Assembly (NCBI GenBank): GCA_948466265.1
Contig: CAOJZU010000026.1
Span: 1-17,709 of the forward strand
DNA: 17,709 nt
Direction: 5' to 3'
Origin: an uncultured Clostridium sp.
Lineage (GTDB): Bacteria; Bacillota_A; Clostridia; TANB77; CAG-508
This document shows positions 7,668 through 15,971 of this stretch, in pieces. Under the pieces are notes generated by a model, which saw nothing but the letters and a program-made list of their open reading frames with translations, had not been told where the DNA came from and searched no databases. Made by a program: the position numbers and the translations under genes. Every line of letters begins with the position of its first letter. The first letter of the stretch is position 1.

Positions 7668-8420
7668 TTAAACTTCCCTTTCCAAATATGCATGTAATAT
7701 TGTTTTATTTTTTCCTGTGTCCGTACATGTATATAAAGATATGAATTTCCCCTCAGGATATATATCATGTCCAAAGTCTACACTACTTTTGCTAGCAGCC
7801 TCTTCTATTGTATCACTCATTCTAAAATTCATTGGGTCGACTTCATAAGTAGAAAATGCTTTGTATTTATAACTTTTATTTTTTGTCAAAACAAGAATAT
7901 CTATATTTGTTCCTGCTTTTCCTTTAAGTATCTCATCAAGCCTTCCAAACATTGAATCATTTTTCATATTATGACCATAAATAATTGTATGCCTATCATC
8001 AAATCCGTTATTTCTGTAGTCTAAAAATATACTTCCAGAAATATCATCTTCTTTATATATGTTTTTCTTTAGATAATAGTCATTATCTGTATATTGCATT
8101 ATTGGATAGCTAATTCCTAAGGAGTCTATTTTAATCCACCCTTTTGTATCTGAATTTATTTCATTTAATTTATCAAAATCGATAGTTCCTCTTTCAGAAA
8201 TTAATAGCTTAGCTTCTTCATCATTTTCATAATCTATTTCTCCATTTGGGTTTATATCATCTATATTAATTAAATTTTCTAATTCTCTCATTTTCTTATT
8301 ACTTATTCTCGTTTGATAAAACCAATTTGCAATATCAAACAAAGCTACTAAAAGTAGCAAAACTAAAAAAATTCCTATGATAGTCTCTTTAGAAAATTTA
8401 AACTTCTTTATTTTTTTCAC
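7668..8420 (-). CDS. srtB: Class B sortase, 250 aa
   Basis: Sortases are membrane-anchored transpeptidases that attach surface proteins to the cell wall or assemble pili. A basic N-terminus (MKKIKKFKFSKETII) precedes a membrane helix at about residues 14-34. The catalytic domain includes GWIKIDSLGISYPIMQ, the catalytic His150 in IIYGHNMKN, and the catalytic Cys232 in SLYTCTD. The length and order are those of class B. The arginine usually found shortly after the cysteine appears replaced by Lys239 (GKNKTILHAYL), which would be unusual if the alignment is right. Two CGG trinucleotides straddle codons and no shift is needed. The sorted substrate is not in the window; the surface protein at 15972 lacks an obvious sorting tail. 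Confidence 0.9.
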   Translation of the reverse strand: MKKIKKFKFSKETIIGIFLVLLLLVALFDIANWFYQTRISNKKMRELENLINIDDINPNGEIDYENDEEAKLLISERGTIDFDKLNEINSDTKGWIKIDSLGISYPIMQYTDNDYYLKKNIYKEDDISGSIFLDYRNNGFDDRHTIIYGHNMKNDSMFGRLDEILKGKAGTNIDILVLTKNKSYKYKAFSTYEVDPMNFRMSDTIEEAASKSSVDFGHDIYPEGKFISLYTCTDTGKNKTILHAYLEREV

Positions 8421-8488
8421 TTCCTATTCTTATATGTTAATTATATATTTTTAAACAGTAAGTGTCAATGGAAATTTATTTATGCCAA

Positions 8489-8520
8489 TGTGCCAATGGG
8501 GACGTAGATGTTTGGCACAC
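8489..8520 (+). repeat. REP-like palindromic element, copy 1
   Basis: TGTGCCAA and TTGGCACA flank a GGGGACGTAGAT core. The reverse complement of 11379-11408 is the same sequence with a single mismatch (GATG versus GATT). This resembles the GTGCCAAnnGGGGACG palindromes scattered in many clostridial genomes. It lies between the sortase and the small gene at 8585. Confidence 0.8.
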
Positions 8521-8584
8521 TTTTGAATTTTTATGCATATTCTTTACATACAAGCTAATAATATAAACTATAGAGGTGATTATC

Positions 8585-8714
8585 TTGACAAACATAAATT
8601 GTACTGCAGATTGCATTTATCAAAAAGAACGGCAAATGTACCTATGAAGGAACACTTGCCAAAACTTTAACAATTTCTTCAAACTGTGCTTACTTTTCTC
8701 CGAAGAAAGATTAA
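8585..8714 (+). CDS. Small Cys-rich protein, 42 aa, one CGG +1 frameshift
   Basis: It starts with TTG 9 bases after AGAGGTG. The reading is (M)TNINCTADCIYQKE, then CGG at 8630-8632 (GAA C GGC), and with the shift GKCTYEGTLAKTLTISSNCA and finally YFSPKKD. The pattern CxxxC...GxCxxxx...CAYF is that of a widespread family of short clostridial zinc-ribbon-like proteins with four cysteines (often misnamed hydroxymyristoyl-ACP dehydratase in databases). The family glycine in DGxCT is the one restored. Corrected length: 129 bases. Its stop codon ends at 8714, directly beside the clpC stop at 8715 on the other strand. The function is unknown. Confidence 0.72.
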
Positions 8715-11167
8715 TTATTTAAATATAATCTCTCCGGTTTTTTTCTAGCATAGTTTTTTTAACATTCATTTTAATTACTCCGATTTAAAATACTATCAGT
8801 TATATTATCTTCTATAACAGACTGCATTGCACGTCTTAAAGGCCTTGCCCCATAGTTTTTATCGGTATTTTGTTTTATTATATATTCTTTTACACTATCA
8901 TCTATCTCGATTAAAATCCCTTGTGTCTCGAGCCTTGCTTTAAGATTATTAATCATCAAATCCAATATTTTATTTAAATCGTCGTCATCTAATTTATGGA
9001 ATACTATTATCTCATCAATACGATTTATAAACTCAGGTCTAAATTCTTTTTTTAATTCATTCGTTATCTCTTTTTTAGTATTCTCATAACTTGCCTTTTT
9101 ATCGTTTTCATCTCCATTTGAAAAACCTAATTTTTTACTATCTGTAATTAACTTTGCACCAACATTTGATGTCATAATTATAACTGTATTTTTAAAACTT
9201 ACAACTCTACCTGTACTGTCTGTAAGTCTACTATCTTCTAATATTTGAAGCAACATATTCATAACATCTGGATGAGCTTTTTCAATTTCATCAAAAAGAA
9301 CTATAGAATATGGTTTTTGTTTTACTTTTTTTGTTAGATATCCACCTTCTTCATATCCTACATAACCGTGGTGGTGAGCCAATTAATTTAGAAGTTGAAT
9401 TTGGTTCCATATACTCTGACATATCTAATCTTATAACTCTATCTTCTGTGCCAAATAAGACTTCTGCTAGTGCCTTTGAAGTTTCTGTTTTACCAACACC
9501 AGTAGGTCCTAAAAATAAAAATGAGCCAATTGGACGATTTGGGTCTTTTACTCCGTGTTCTTCCTCTTCTTATGCATTTTGCTACAGCTTCTACTCCTTC
9601 ATTTTGGCCTATTACCTTTTTATGAAGTTCTGCCTCTAAGTTCTTAAGTTTCTCATTCTCATCTTGGGTAATTTTTTTTACTGGAATGTTTGTCCATTTT
9701 GCAATAACTTCCGCAATATCATCTTCGGTTATAACTGTAACTTTCTTTGCATTTTCATCATTCCATTTTTCTTTCTCTTTTTCTAACTTTCTCTCTGCTC
9801 TTTCTTGTTTATCTCGGATTTCAGCAGCTTTCTCAAATTCTTGTGAGCGTACAAGTTCTTCTTTTTCATTTTTTATCTTCTGTATCTCTTCTTCTAGTAC
9901 TTTTAATTTATCTGGTCTTGTATATTTAATCATTCTAGCATTTGAAGCTGCTTCGTCAATTACATCTATTGCCTTATCTGGCAAAAATCTATCTGAAATG
10001 TATTTAACAGAAAAATTTACTGCTGATGATATTGCTTCATCTGTAATTCTTACATTATGATGTGCTTCATACTTATCCCTTATACCTTGCAAAATTTCTA
10101 TTGTGTCTTTTATGCTTGGTTCTTCTATTGTAACTGGACTAAATCTTCTTTCCAGAGCTGCATCTTTTTCGATATACTTTCTATATTCATCAATCGTAGT
10201 TGCACCAATTAAGCTAATTTCTCCGTCTTGCCAAAATAGGTTTCAAAATATTTGCCGCATCAATTGCACCTTCTGCAGAACCTGCTCCAACTATTGTATG
10301 TATTTCATCTATAAAAAGTATTACATCTTTTGACTTTTTTACTTCATTTAAAGTCTTTTTAATTCTATCTTCGAAATCTCCTCTATATTTAGCACCTGCT
10401 ACCATACTAGATATATCAAGACTTACAACTCTTTTATTCCTTAACATTTGTGGAACTTCATCTGAACTAATTTTAATTGCAAGTCCCTCTGCAATAGCAG
10501 TTTTCCCAACTCCAGGCTCACCAATTAAACAAGGATTATTTTTTGTACGCCTTGTTAAAATTTGTATAACTCTTTCTATCTCTTCTTTTCTTCCTACAAC
10601 TGGATCTAAAACTCCCTTTTTTGCATTTTGGCATAAATCTACTCCAAACTGATTCAAAGTAGGTGTGTCATTAAAGCTTGTCTCATTTTCATTTTTTATA
10701 ACTTTATTTTTTGTTTTGCTTTCCTCAGAAGCATTTTCATTAATAACTTTTATAATATCTCCATAAATTTCCTTTAAATTAGCCCCCAGATCTAGAAGAA
10801 TTCTAATTGCAACACTATCTCCTTCTTTCATAATCCCTGTCAAAATATGTTCTGTTCCAATATAAGTTGATCCAAACTTCTTTGCTTCAACTGATGCATT
10901 TTCTAGCACCCTTTTTGTTCTTGGAGTAAATCCTAAAATCTTCTTAGATTTAGAATTACCTTTTCCCATAATAACTTCTATTTGATTTTTTATATTTTCT
11001 GAATTTACATTTTGCCCTTCTAGTACCTTATTTGCAATACCTGTATTTTCTTTTGATAGCCCATAAAGAATATGCTCTGTGCCAATATAACTATGGCCAA
11101 ATTTTACTGTTAACTCATTTGCATATTGTATTACATTTTTTGCACTCTCTGTAAATTTATATGTCAT
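8715..11167 (-). CDS. clpC: ATP-dependent Clp protease ATP-binding subunit ClpC, 815 aa, five CGG +1 frameshifts
   Basis: ClpC is a hexameric AAA+ unfoldase that feeds ClpP. Two N-terminal repeats (about residues 3-140, each with GTEHIL) are followed by Walker A GEPGVGKT (216-223), a UVR segment [10 protein letters not shown], and a second AAA domain with GPTGVGKT. Shifts: 10223-10225 (AGA C GGA) gives [20 protein letters not shown]; 9553-9555 (ACA C GGA) gives [20 protein letters not shown]; 9366-9368 (CCA C GGT) gives [13 protein letters not shown]; 8780-8782 (AAT C GGA) and 8734-8736 (AAC C GGA) give the tail [12 protein letters not shown]...NGEIIFK. The corrected size of 815 aa is exactly typical. 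AAGGAAG precedes the ATG. A 37-codon gene lies upstream; the usual ctsR-mcsA-mcsB partners are absent. The two shifts near the end only affect the tail. Confidence 0.95.
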
Positions 11168-11244
11168 TTAAATCTTCCTTTCCTATCTCTAAAGGATAAT
11201 TATATCAAAAATTATAGCAAAAACAAGCCCTTCGACAAAAGTTC

Positions 11245-11358
11245 TTATTTTCTCGTAATTTCTTCTAGCCTTTTTACATCTTCTTTTTGCCTTTCTAATG
11301 TAATCCAAGCAAAATATGACGATATAAATTCTCCATATTTAGTTGTATCTTCTTCCAT
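11245..11358 (-). CDS. Hypothetical 37-aa protein upstream of clpC
   Basis: AAGGAGG followed by seven bases precedes the ATG of MEEDTTKYGEFISSYFAWIT, ending with LERQKEDVKRLEEITRK. It is acidic and then charged helical, with no membrane segment and no cysteines. I recognise no family. It lies 77 bases before clpC on the same strand and could be co-transcribed. The strong ribosome binding site is the main support. It contains no in-frame CGG. Confidence 0.5.
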   Translation of the reverse strand: MEEDTTKYGEFISSYFAWITLERQKEDVKRLEEITRK

Positions 11359-11378
11359 AAAATAGCCTCCTTATTTTT

Positions 11379-11408
11379 GTGCCAAAAATCTACGTCCCCA
11401 TTGGCACA
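11379..11408 (-). repeat. REP-like palindromic element, copy 2
   Basis: This is the reverse-orientation copy of 8489-8520, with GTGCCAA/TTGGCACA arms and the GGGGACGTAGAT core. It is inserted between the smc terminator and the ribosome binding site of the 37-codon gene. Confidence 0.8.
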
Positions 11409-11411
11409 TTT

Positions 11412-11452
11412 TAAAAAAATCTAAGATTAGTTTTCCCAATCTTAGATTTTTT
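11412..11452 (-). terminator. Terminator after smc
   Basis: AAAATCTAAGATT (11416-11428) pairs with AATCTTAGATTTT (11438-11450) around a 9-base loop. On the minus strand the stem is followed by a T-run. It lies 12 bases past the smc stop. Confidence 0.85.
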
Positions 11453-11463
11453 AATAATTATTT

Positions 11464-14400
11464 TTACTTAAGTTTCATTGACAAAAGTTTACTTATTCCA
11501 CTTTCTTCCATAGTTATTCCATAAACTGTATCTCCCGCTTCCATTGTACCTTTTCTGTGAGTAATTACTAAGAACTGTGTATCCCCTGAAAACTTTTTAA
11601 GATAATCTGCAAATCTATAAACATTTACATCATCTAAAGCTGCTTCAATTTCGTCCAATACACAAAATGGAGAAGGATTTATTTTAAGCATTGCAAAAAG
11701 CAGAGCTATTGCAGTAAATGCTCTTTCTCCTCCGAGAAAGAAGTGTCATATTTTGAAGTTTCTTTCCTGGTGGCTGAACAAATATATCAATTCCACATTC
11801 TAATACATCGCTTTCATCTTCAAGTATAAGACTTGCTCTTCCGTCCTCCAAACAATTCCTTAAATACTTCCCCAAAATTTTTATTTATAGTATTAAACTG
11901 TTTTGTAAATTGCTCTTTCATTATACCTGTCATTTCTTGAATTACACCTCTAAGCTTAGCCATTGTGTTTTCTATATCCAATCTTTGCTCACACATAAAA
12001 TCATAACGTTTAGAAACATCTTTATATTCTTCAATTGAATTAACATTTACATTTCCCAAATCTCTAATCTTATTTCTTAAAGCATTTACATTTTTTGTAG
12101 TTTCCTGAACATTTACAGGCTTTTTAAATTCTCCGCTATTATTTGGCGTAAGTTCATATTCATCCCAAAGTCTATTTGTAATTTCGTCTATATCTTCTTT
12201 TACTTTATCTTTTTTTACACCTATTTTTATAATTTCTTCTTTTAATCCATCAATAGTCTGCATTTTAGACGCCATTTCTTCTTCACATTTTTCCTGTGCT
12301 TTATTTTTTTCGTCTCTTGTAAGTTTTAATTTTACAACCTCTTCATCACTATTGGTCATCTTATTTTCTAAATCTTTTATAGCCTCTTCATATTCTAAAA
12401 TCTTATTTTTTAGATTTTCATTATCTGTTTCAATATCTTTTATATTTATCTCTTTATTTATTATGCTACTTTTATTATTCTCAATATCTTGTCCGAAGTC
12501 TTTCTACCATTTCATCTATAGAGAGTTCACTTTCATTAAAAGAAGAAACTGATACTTTTAAGTTTGTTACATCAAAATTCAAATCATCAATATATTTTTG
12601 ATTATCTGAGTTAAGTTTTGCAAATTCTTCTATTTCAGCTTTTAGCTTATCCATATCCTCAGAATTTTTATTTAGGTATTCGTTTATATCTACTTTTTTT
12701 CCTTCGTTTTCTTGTTTTTGTTTCTCAATCTCAGACATTTCTTCCTTTGCTTTATCAATTCTATCTCTTAACTTTTGTACATTCTCACGTGCTGAAATTA
12801 ACTTTTGCTCATCTGCTGCATATGTTACATTTATTTCTTGAAGTTTTTGGTTTAAGGCTTCTAATTCTTTTTCATAACTTGCTTTATTTTCTTCAAAAGT
12901 TTTTTTACTTTCATTTATTCTTTGTATTTCTAAATTAATTTTTTTAAGTTCATCTTCTAAATCTTTAATCTGTCCTTTTCTACCTAAAATATTTACTGTT
13001 TTTTGAGTATATGAACCACCTGAAATGGCACCTGATGGATTTATTACATCACCTTTTAAAGTTACTATTTTAAAAGAATATCCATTTTGTTTCGCAAGAG
13101 CTATTGCTTCATCCATGCTTTCTACAATAACTGTTCTACCTAATAAATTTAATATAATCTGCTCATATTTCTTGTCTGTTTTTATAGCATCAGATGCAAG
13201 AATTACATCACCTTTGATACCACTTTTATTAAACCTATCTAGCTTTTTACCTTTAACTGCACTTATTGGCAAAAATGACGCTCTACCTAGATTATTTTCT
13301 CTTAAATATTCCACCAATTTTTTTGCGTCTTGTTCAGTCTTTGTAACTATGTTTTGTAGTAGCCCTCCAAGTGCAAGTTCTATTGCCACTTGATATTTAC
13401 TATTAACTGAAATAAGTTCACTTAAAGTTCCGTTCACTACACTTTTTTAGGCTTTCTATTTTATCACATGCAAGCAAAAGAGATTTTATTGTTTTAGAAT
13501 ATCCCTCTTTTTCTCTTTCTGTTTCTATTAAAAATTTAAGCCTTGATTCCTTTATTCTATAATCTGACGTTATTTTATTTATATTTATATCATATTCTTT
13601 TAGTCTTTTTTCCTCTTCTTCTTTTTTATTTAAGATTTCTTCTATTTTTTGTGTAATTTCCTTTTTCTTTTCATCTACTTCACTGAAAGCATTTTCTATA
13701 TCTTGTTTTGCAAGATTTATGTTATCTAACTCTGAAATTCCTAACTGTATATCATATTTTAAAGTTTTAATTCTTTTATCAATATTTTCATTTGTAACAT
13801 CCAATGTACTTATCTCATTTAACTTTTCATATTTCTCATCTGTAAATTTTTCAATTTGTGCCTTTTTGCCTTCTATTTCTATTTCTTTTTCTGAAAGTTT
13901 TGAACTAAGTTTTTCAAGTGCCTCTTCTTTTTCTTTTAGTTCTTTTTCGAACTTTTCTTTGTTTGCAAAAAGTCTATCTTTCTTTTCTTGTTTTTGATTT
14001 TTTTCTTTTTCAAGTTCTTCATTTCTAATCTTTAATTCTTGGATTTCTTTTTTGTATCTTTCATAATTTTCATTATTATTTATTATTCTCTCTTTTGATA
14101 CATTTATGTTAGAATTTAGCCTTTCCTTCTCTTGTATACTTTGTGCACCTGTACTTTGAAGGTCTTCAATTTCTGCTGTGATTTTATCTATTTCTATCTT
14201 CAAATTTTGTTTTATTTCATTTAAGCTTTCAAGTGCTTTTCCCTCATCTACATTTTGATTTATTAAAATTTGCTCGTCTTCTATAATTTTTTCTAGGTTT
14301 TCTTTGTAAGTCTGAATATTGTATATAAACAAACCCACCTCTATTTGTTTTAGCTCTTCTCGAAGATTTAAGAATTCCTTTGCTTTTTCTGCTTGTGTTT

Positions 14401-15016
14401 TTAAAGGAGATAAATTTTGTTCTATCTCTAGCAAAACATCATTTATTCTAAGAAGGTTTAATTTAGTTCTTTCAAGCTTTTTTTCTGCTTCAATTTTTCT
14501 CGATTTATATTTTACAATTCCTGCTGCTTCTTCAAAAATATTTCTTCTATCTTCTGATTTATTACTTAAAATCTCATCTATTCTACCTTGCCCAATTATT
14601 GAATATCCATCTTTACCAATTCCTGTATCCATGAACAATTCAACTACATCTTTTAATCTACATGGAGCTTTGTTTATATAATATCCTGACTCTCCACTCC
14701 TATATAACTTCCTTGTAACTGTTACTTCCGTAAATTCAACTGGTAGTTTTTCATCTTGGTTATCAAATACAAGAGAAACTTCTGCAAAACCTAAAGACTT
14801 TCTGTTTTGTGTACCAGAAAAAATAACATCCTCAGATTTTGCCCCACGAAGCGATTTCATACTTTGCTCTCCAAGCACCCATCGTATTGCATCTGATATG
14901 TTGCTTTTACCTGAACCATTTGGACCTATGACTGTTGTAATACCAGGTCTATATTCTAATACAGTTTTATCTGCAAATGACTTAAAGCCTTGCATTTCTA
15001 GCCTTTTTAGATACAT
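11464..15016 (-). CDS. smc: Chromosome segregation protein SMC, 1182 aa, four CGG +1 frameshifts
   Basis: SMC is the ATPase of bacterial condensin. Walker A is IGPNGSGKSNISDAIRWVLG near the start, followed by a long coiled coil (about 165-500), a hinge (IELALGGLLQNIVTK, LGRASFLPISAVKG), a second coiled coil and the C-terminal ATPase half. Shifts: 13430-13432 (GAA C GGA) enters the hinge at GTLSELISVNSKY; 12493-12495 (CTT C GGA) joins the second coil; 11841-11843 (GGA C GGA) gives LFGGGRASLILEDES; 11732-11734 (TCT C GGA) gives the ABC signature LLSGGERAFTAIALLFAM. The Walker B region follows as FCVLDEIEAALDD. Length is typical (about 1180). Of two adjacent ATGs, 15016 is preferred because it is five bases from AGGAGG. 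At the hinge entry the flanking residues are less conserved, so that site is the least certain of the four. Confidence 0.95.
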
Positions 15017-15048
15017 CATTTCCTCCTGTGGTGTTTTCCACTTGCATT

Positions 15049-15077
15049 ATTATATCACAATGCAAATTTTATCGCAA
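15049..15077 (-). promoter_or_regulatory. SigA-type promoter of smc
   Basis: On the minus strand TTGCGA (15077-15072) and TATAAT (15054-15049) are 17 bases apart, about 33 bases before the smc start. Confidence 0.65.
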
Positions 15078-15102
15078 TATGGAATTTTAGGGAGAAAATA
15101 AA

Positions 15103-15146
15103 TGTGATATAACCTTTTGAACTAATTTCAAAATTGTTATATCACA
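15103..15146 (-). terminator. Long hairpin, probable terminator of the toxin-like gene
   Basis: TGTGATATAAC (15103-15113) pairs perfectly with GTTATATCACA (15136-15146), and an inner TTTTGA/TCAAAA pair extends it. On the minus strand TTTATTTTC follows. It could also be a regulatory palindrome near the smc promoter. The stretch 15147-15229 holds only a short GGACAGTT/AACTGTTCC near-palindrome. Confidence 0.5.
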
Positions 15147-15229
15147 TCTACTCGTTTATGCTGAATTGATAGCTATAGCTTGGACAGTTTAGAACTGTTC
15201 CTTAGGTCTCAATTATTGGTCTATTTTAA

Positions 15230-15559
15230 TTACGGTAAATCACTGTTAAAAAGGTTGTCATTATATGTTGAGGACCTCCAAACTTGTGCCTTTGTTCCCC
15301 CATACTGAACAAATACGTATCTGCACCTATAGTCATCGCCTGTATCATCGATCTGATGAAATACCCACATAGGTTGACCAGAATTATTATAAAGAGCTTG
15401 GTCATTTGCACCATCACACCTATAAGCGTCAGTATTTTTAATACAAAAATATGTAGGTCTTGTATTTCCATTTTCATGATTTTTCATAAGTTTTTCGTCT
15501 TTTGTAAATTCAAAATATTCATCTTTTATATGATATACATATCCTATTGCTAAAAACAT
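15230..15559 (-). CDS. ToxN/AbiQ-like N-terminus fused to an unrelated C-terminus, 109 aa
   Basis: The start YHIKDEYFEFTKDEKLMKNH and ENGNTRPTYFCIKNTD resemble the N-terminus of type III toxin-antitoxin endoribonucleases (ToxN/AbiQ), which in family members continues into a (W)LVPxSS-type strand and reaches about 160-180 aa. After residue 45 or so the sequence changes to a Trp/Tyr-rich stretch (MWVFHQIDDTGDDYRCRYVF, VWRSSTYNDNLFNSDLP) that does not look like ToxN. AAAGGA precedes the ATG. It contains no CGG, so no recoding explains the change. I infer a chimera or a remnant made by a rearrangement. No ToxI-type tandem repeat was found upstream (15560-15830). The protein is probably not an active toxin. 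Confidence 0.5.
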   Translation of the reverse strand: MFLAIGYVYHIKDEYFEFTKDEKLMKNHENGNTRPTYFCIKNTDAYRCDGANDQALYNNSGQPMWVFHQIDDTGDDYRCRYVFVQYGGTKAQVWRSSTYNDNLFNSDLP

Positions 15560-15838
15560 ATAACTGTCCTTTCTAAAATTAAAGCCCTCTATAACTTAAT
15601 ATAAAAGGCTAAACATTTTCAAAATAGATAATTTATTACTCGCACCACCATAAAGCGAGAAACATTTTCTTATTATATTTATAATACAATTTCTAAAAAG
15701 CAATTGTCAAGTTGTTTTGCACAATAGATATAGTATATTTTATGCAATTCTTATAAATTTTATGTATATCTTATCAAATGTTTATGTGTGATCTGGAAAA
15801 TATTTAGGCAAGACTAAAGGAACATAAGGAGAAAATTT
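15560..15838. other. Intergenic stretch without a convincing gene
   Basis: I see no gene here. A small hairpin (CTCGC/GCGAG, about 15638-15659) and several AT-rich promoter-like stretches (such as TTGTTT...TATATT near 15712-15740) are present. No tandem repeats of the type III antitoxin kind were found. Confidence 0.5.
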
Positions 15839-15967
15839 ATGATAAGCAATTTAAAAAGCAAAAGAGTTTTAGTTTTGCACATAAAACTAGAACTCTTTTG
15901 TTTATTTTTTTATCTTTTACTAAACTCTTTTGTCTACTTTTTCAAAATTATTTGCGTCATTTCTTAA
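15839..15967 (+). CDS. Doubtful 42-codon ORF overlapping a terminator
   Basis: AAGGAG stands eight bases before an ATG that begins MISNLKSKRVLVLHIKLELF and ends in a hydrophobic stretch. However, it runs straight through the strong hairpin at 15859-15912 and the T-run, so its amino acids may only reflect that structure. It could be a leader peptide, a remnant or chance. It has no recognised relatives. Confidence 0.2.
   Translation: MISNLKSKRVLVLHIKLELFCLFFYLLLNSFVYFFKIICVIS
15859..15912. terminator. Strong bidirectional terminator after the surface-protein gene
   Basis: CAAAAGAGTT...AGTTTT pairs with AAAACT...AACTCTTTTG around GCACAT. T-rich runs follow on both strands (TTTATTTTTTT on plus, CTTTTT on minus). 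It lies 60 bases beyond the stop of the surface protein at 15972. Confidence 0.75.
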
Positions 15968-15971
15968 CTCA

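Noticed and set aside
12481..12500. RF2-style programmed frameshift (slippery codon plus UGA)
   Set aside because: There is no stop codon in the shift position and no common slippery codon or upstream Shine-Dalgarno-like element at the sites.
15560..15840. ToxI-like antitoxin repeat array upstream of the toxin-like gene
   Set aside because: No tandem repeats of 30-40 bases could be found; only a small hairpin is present.
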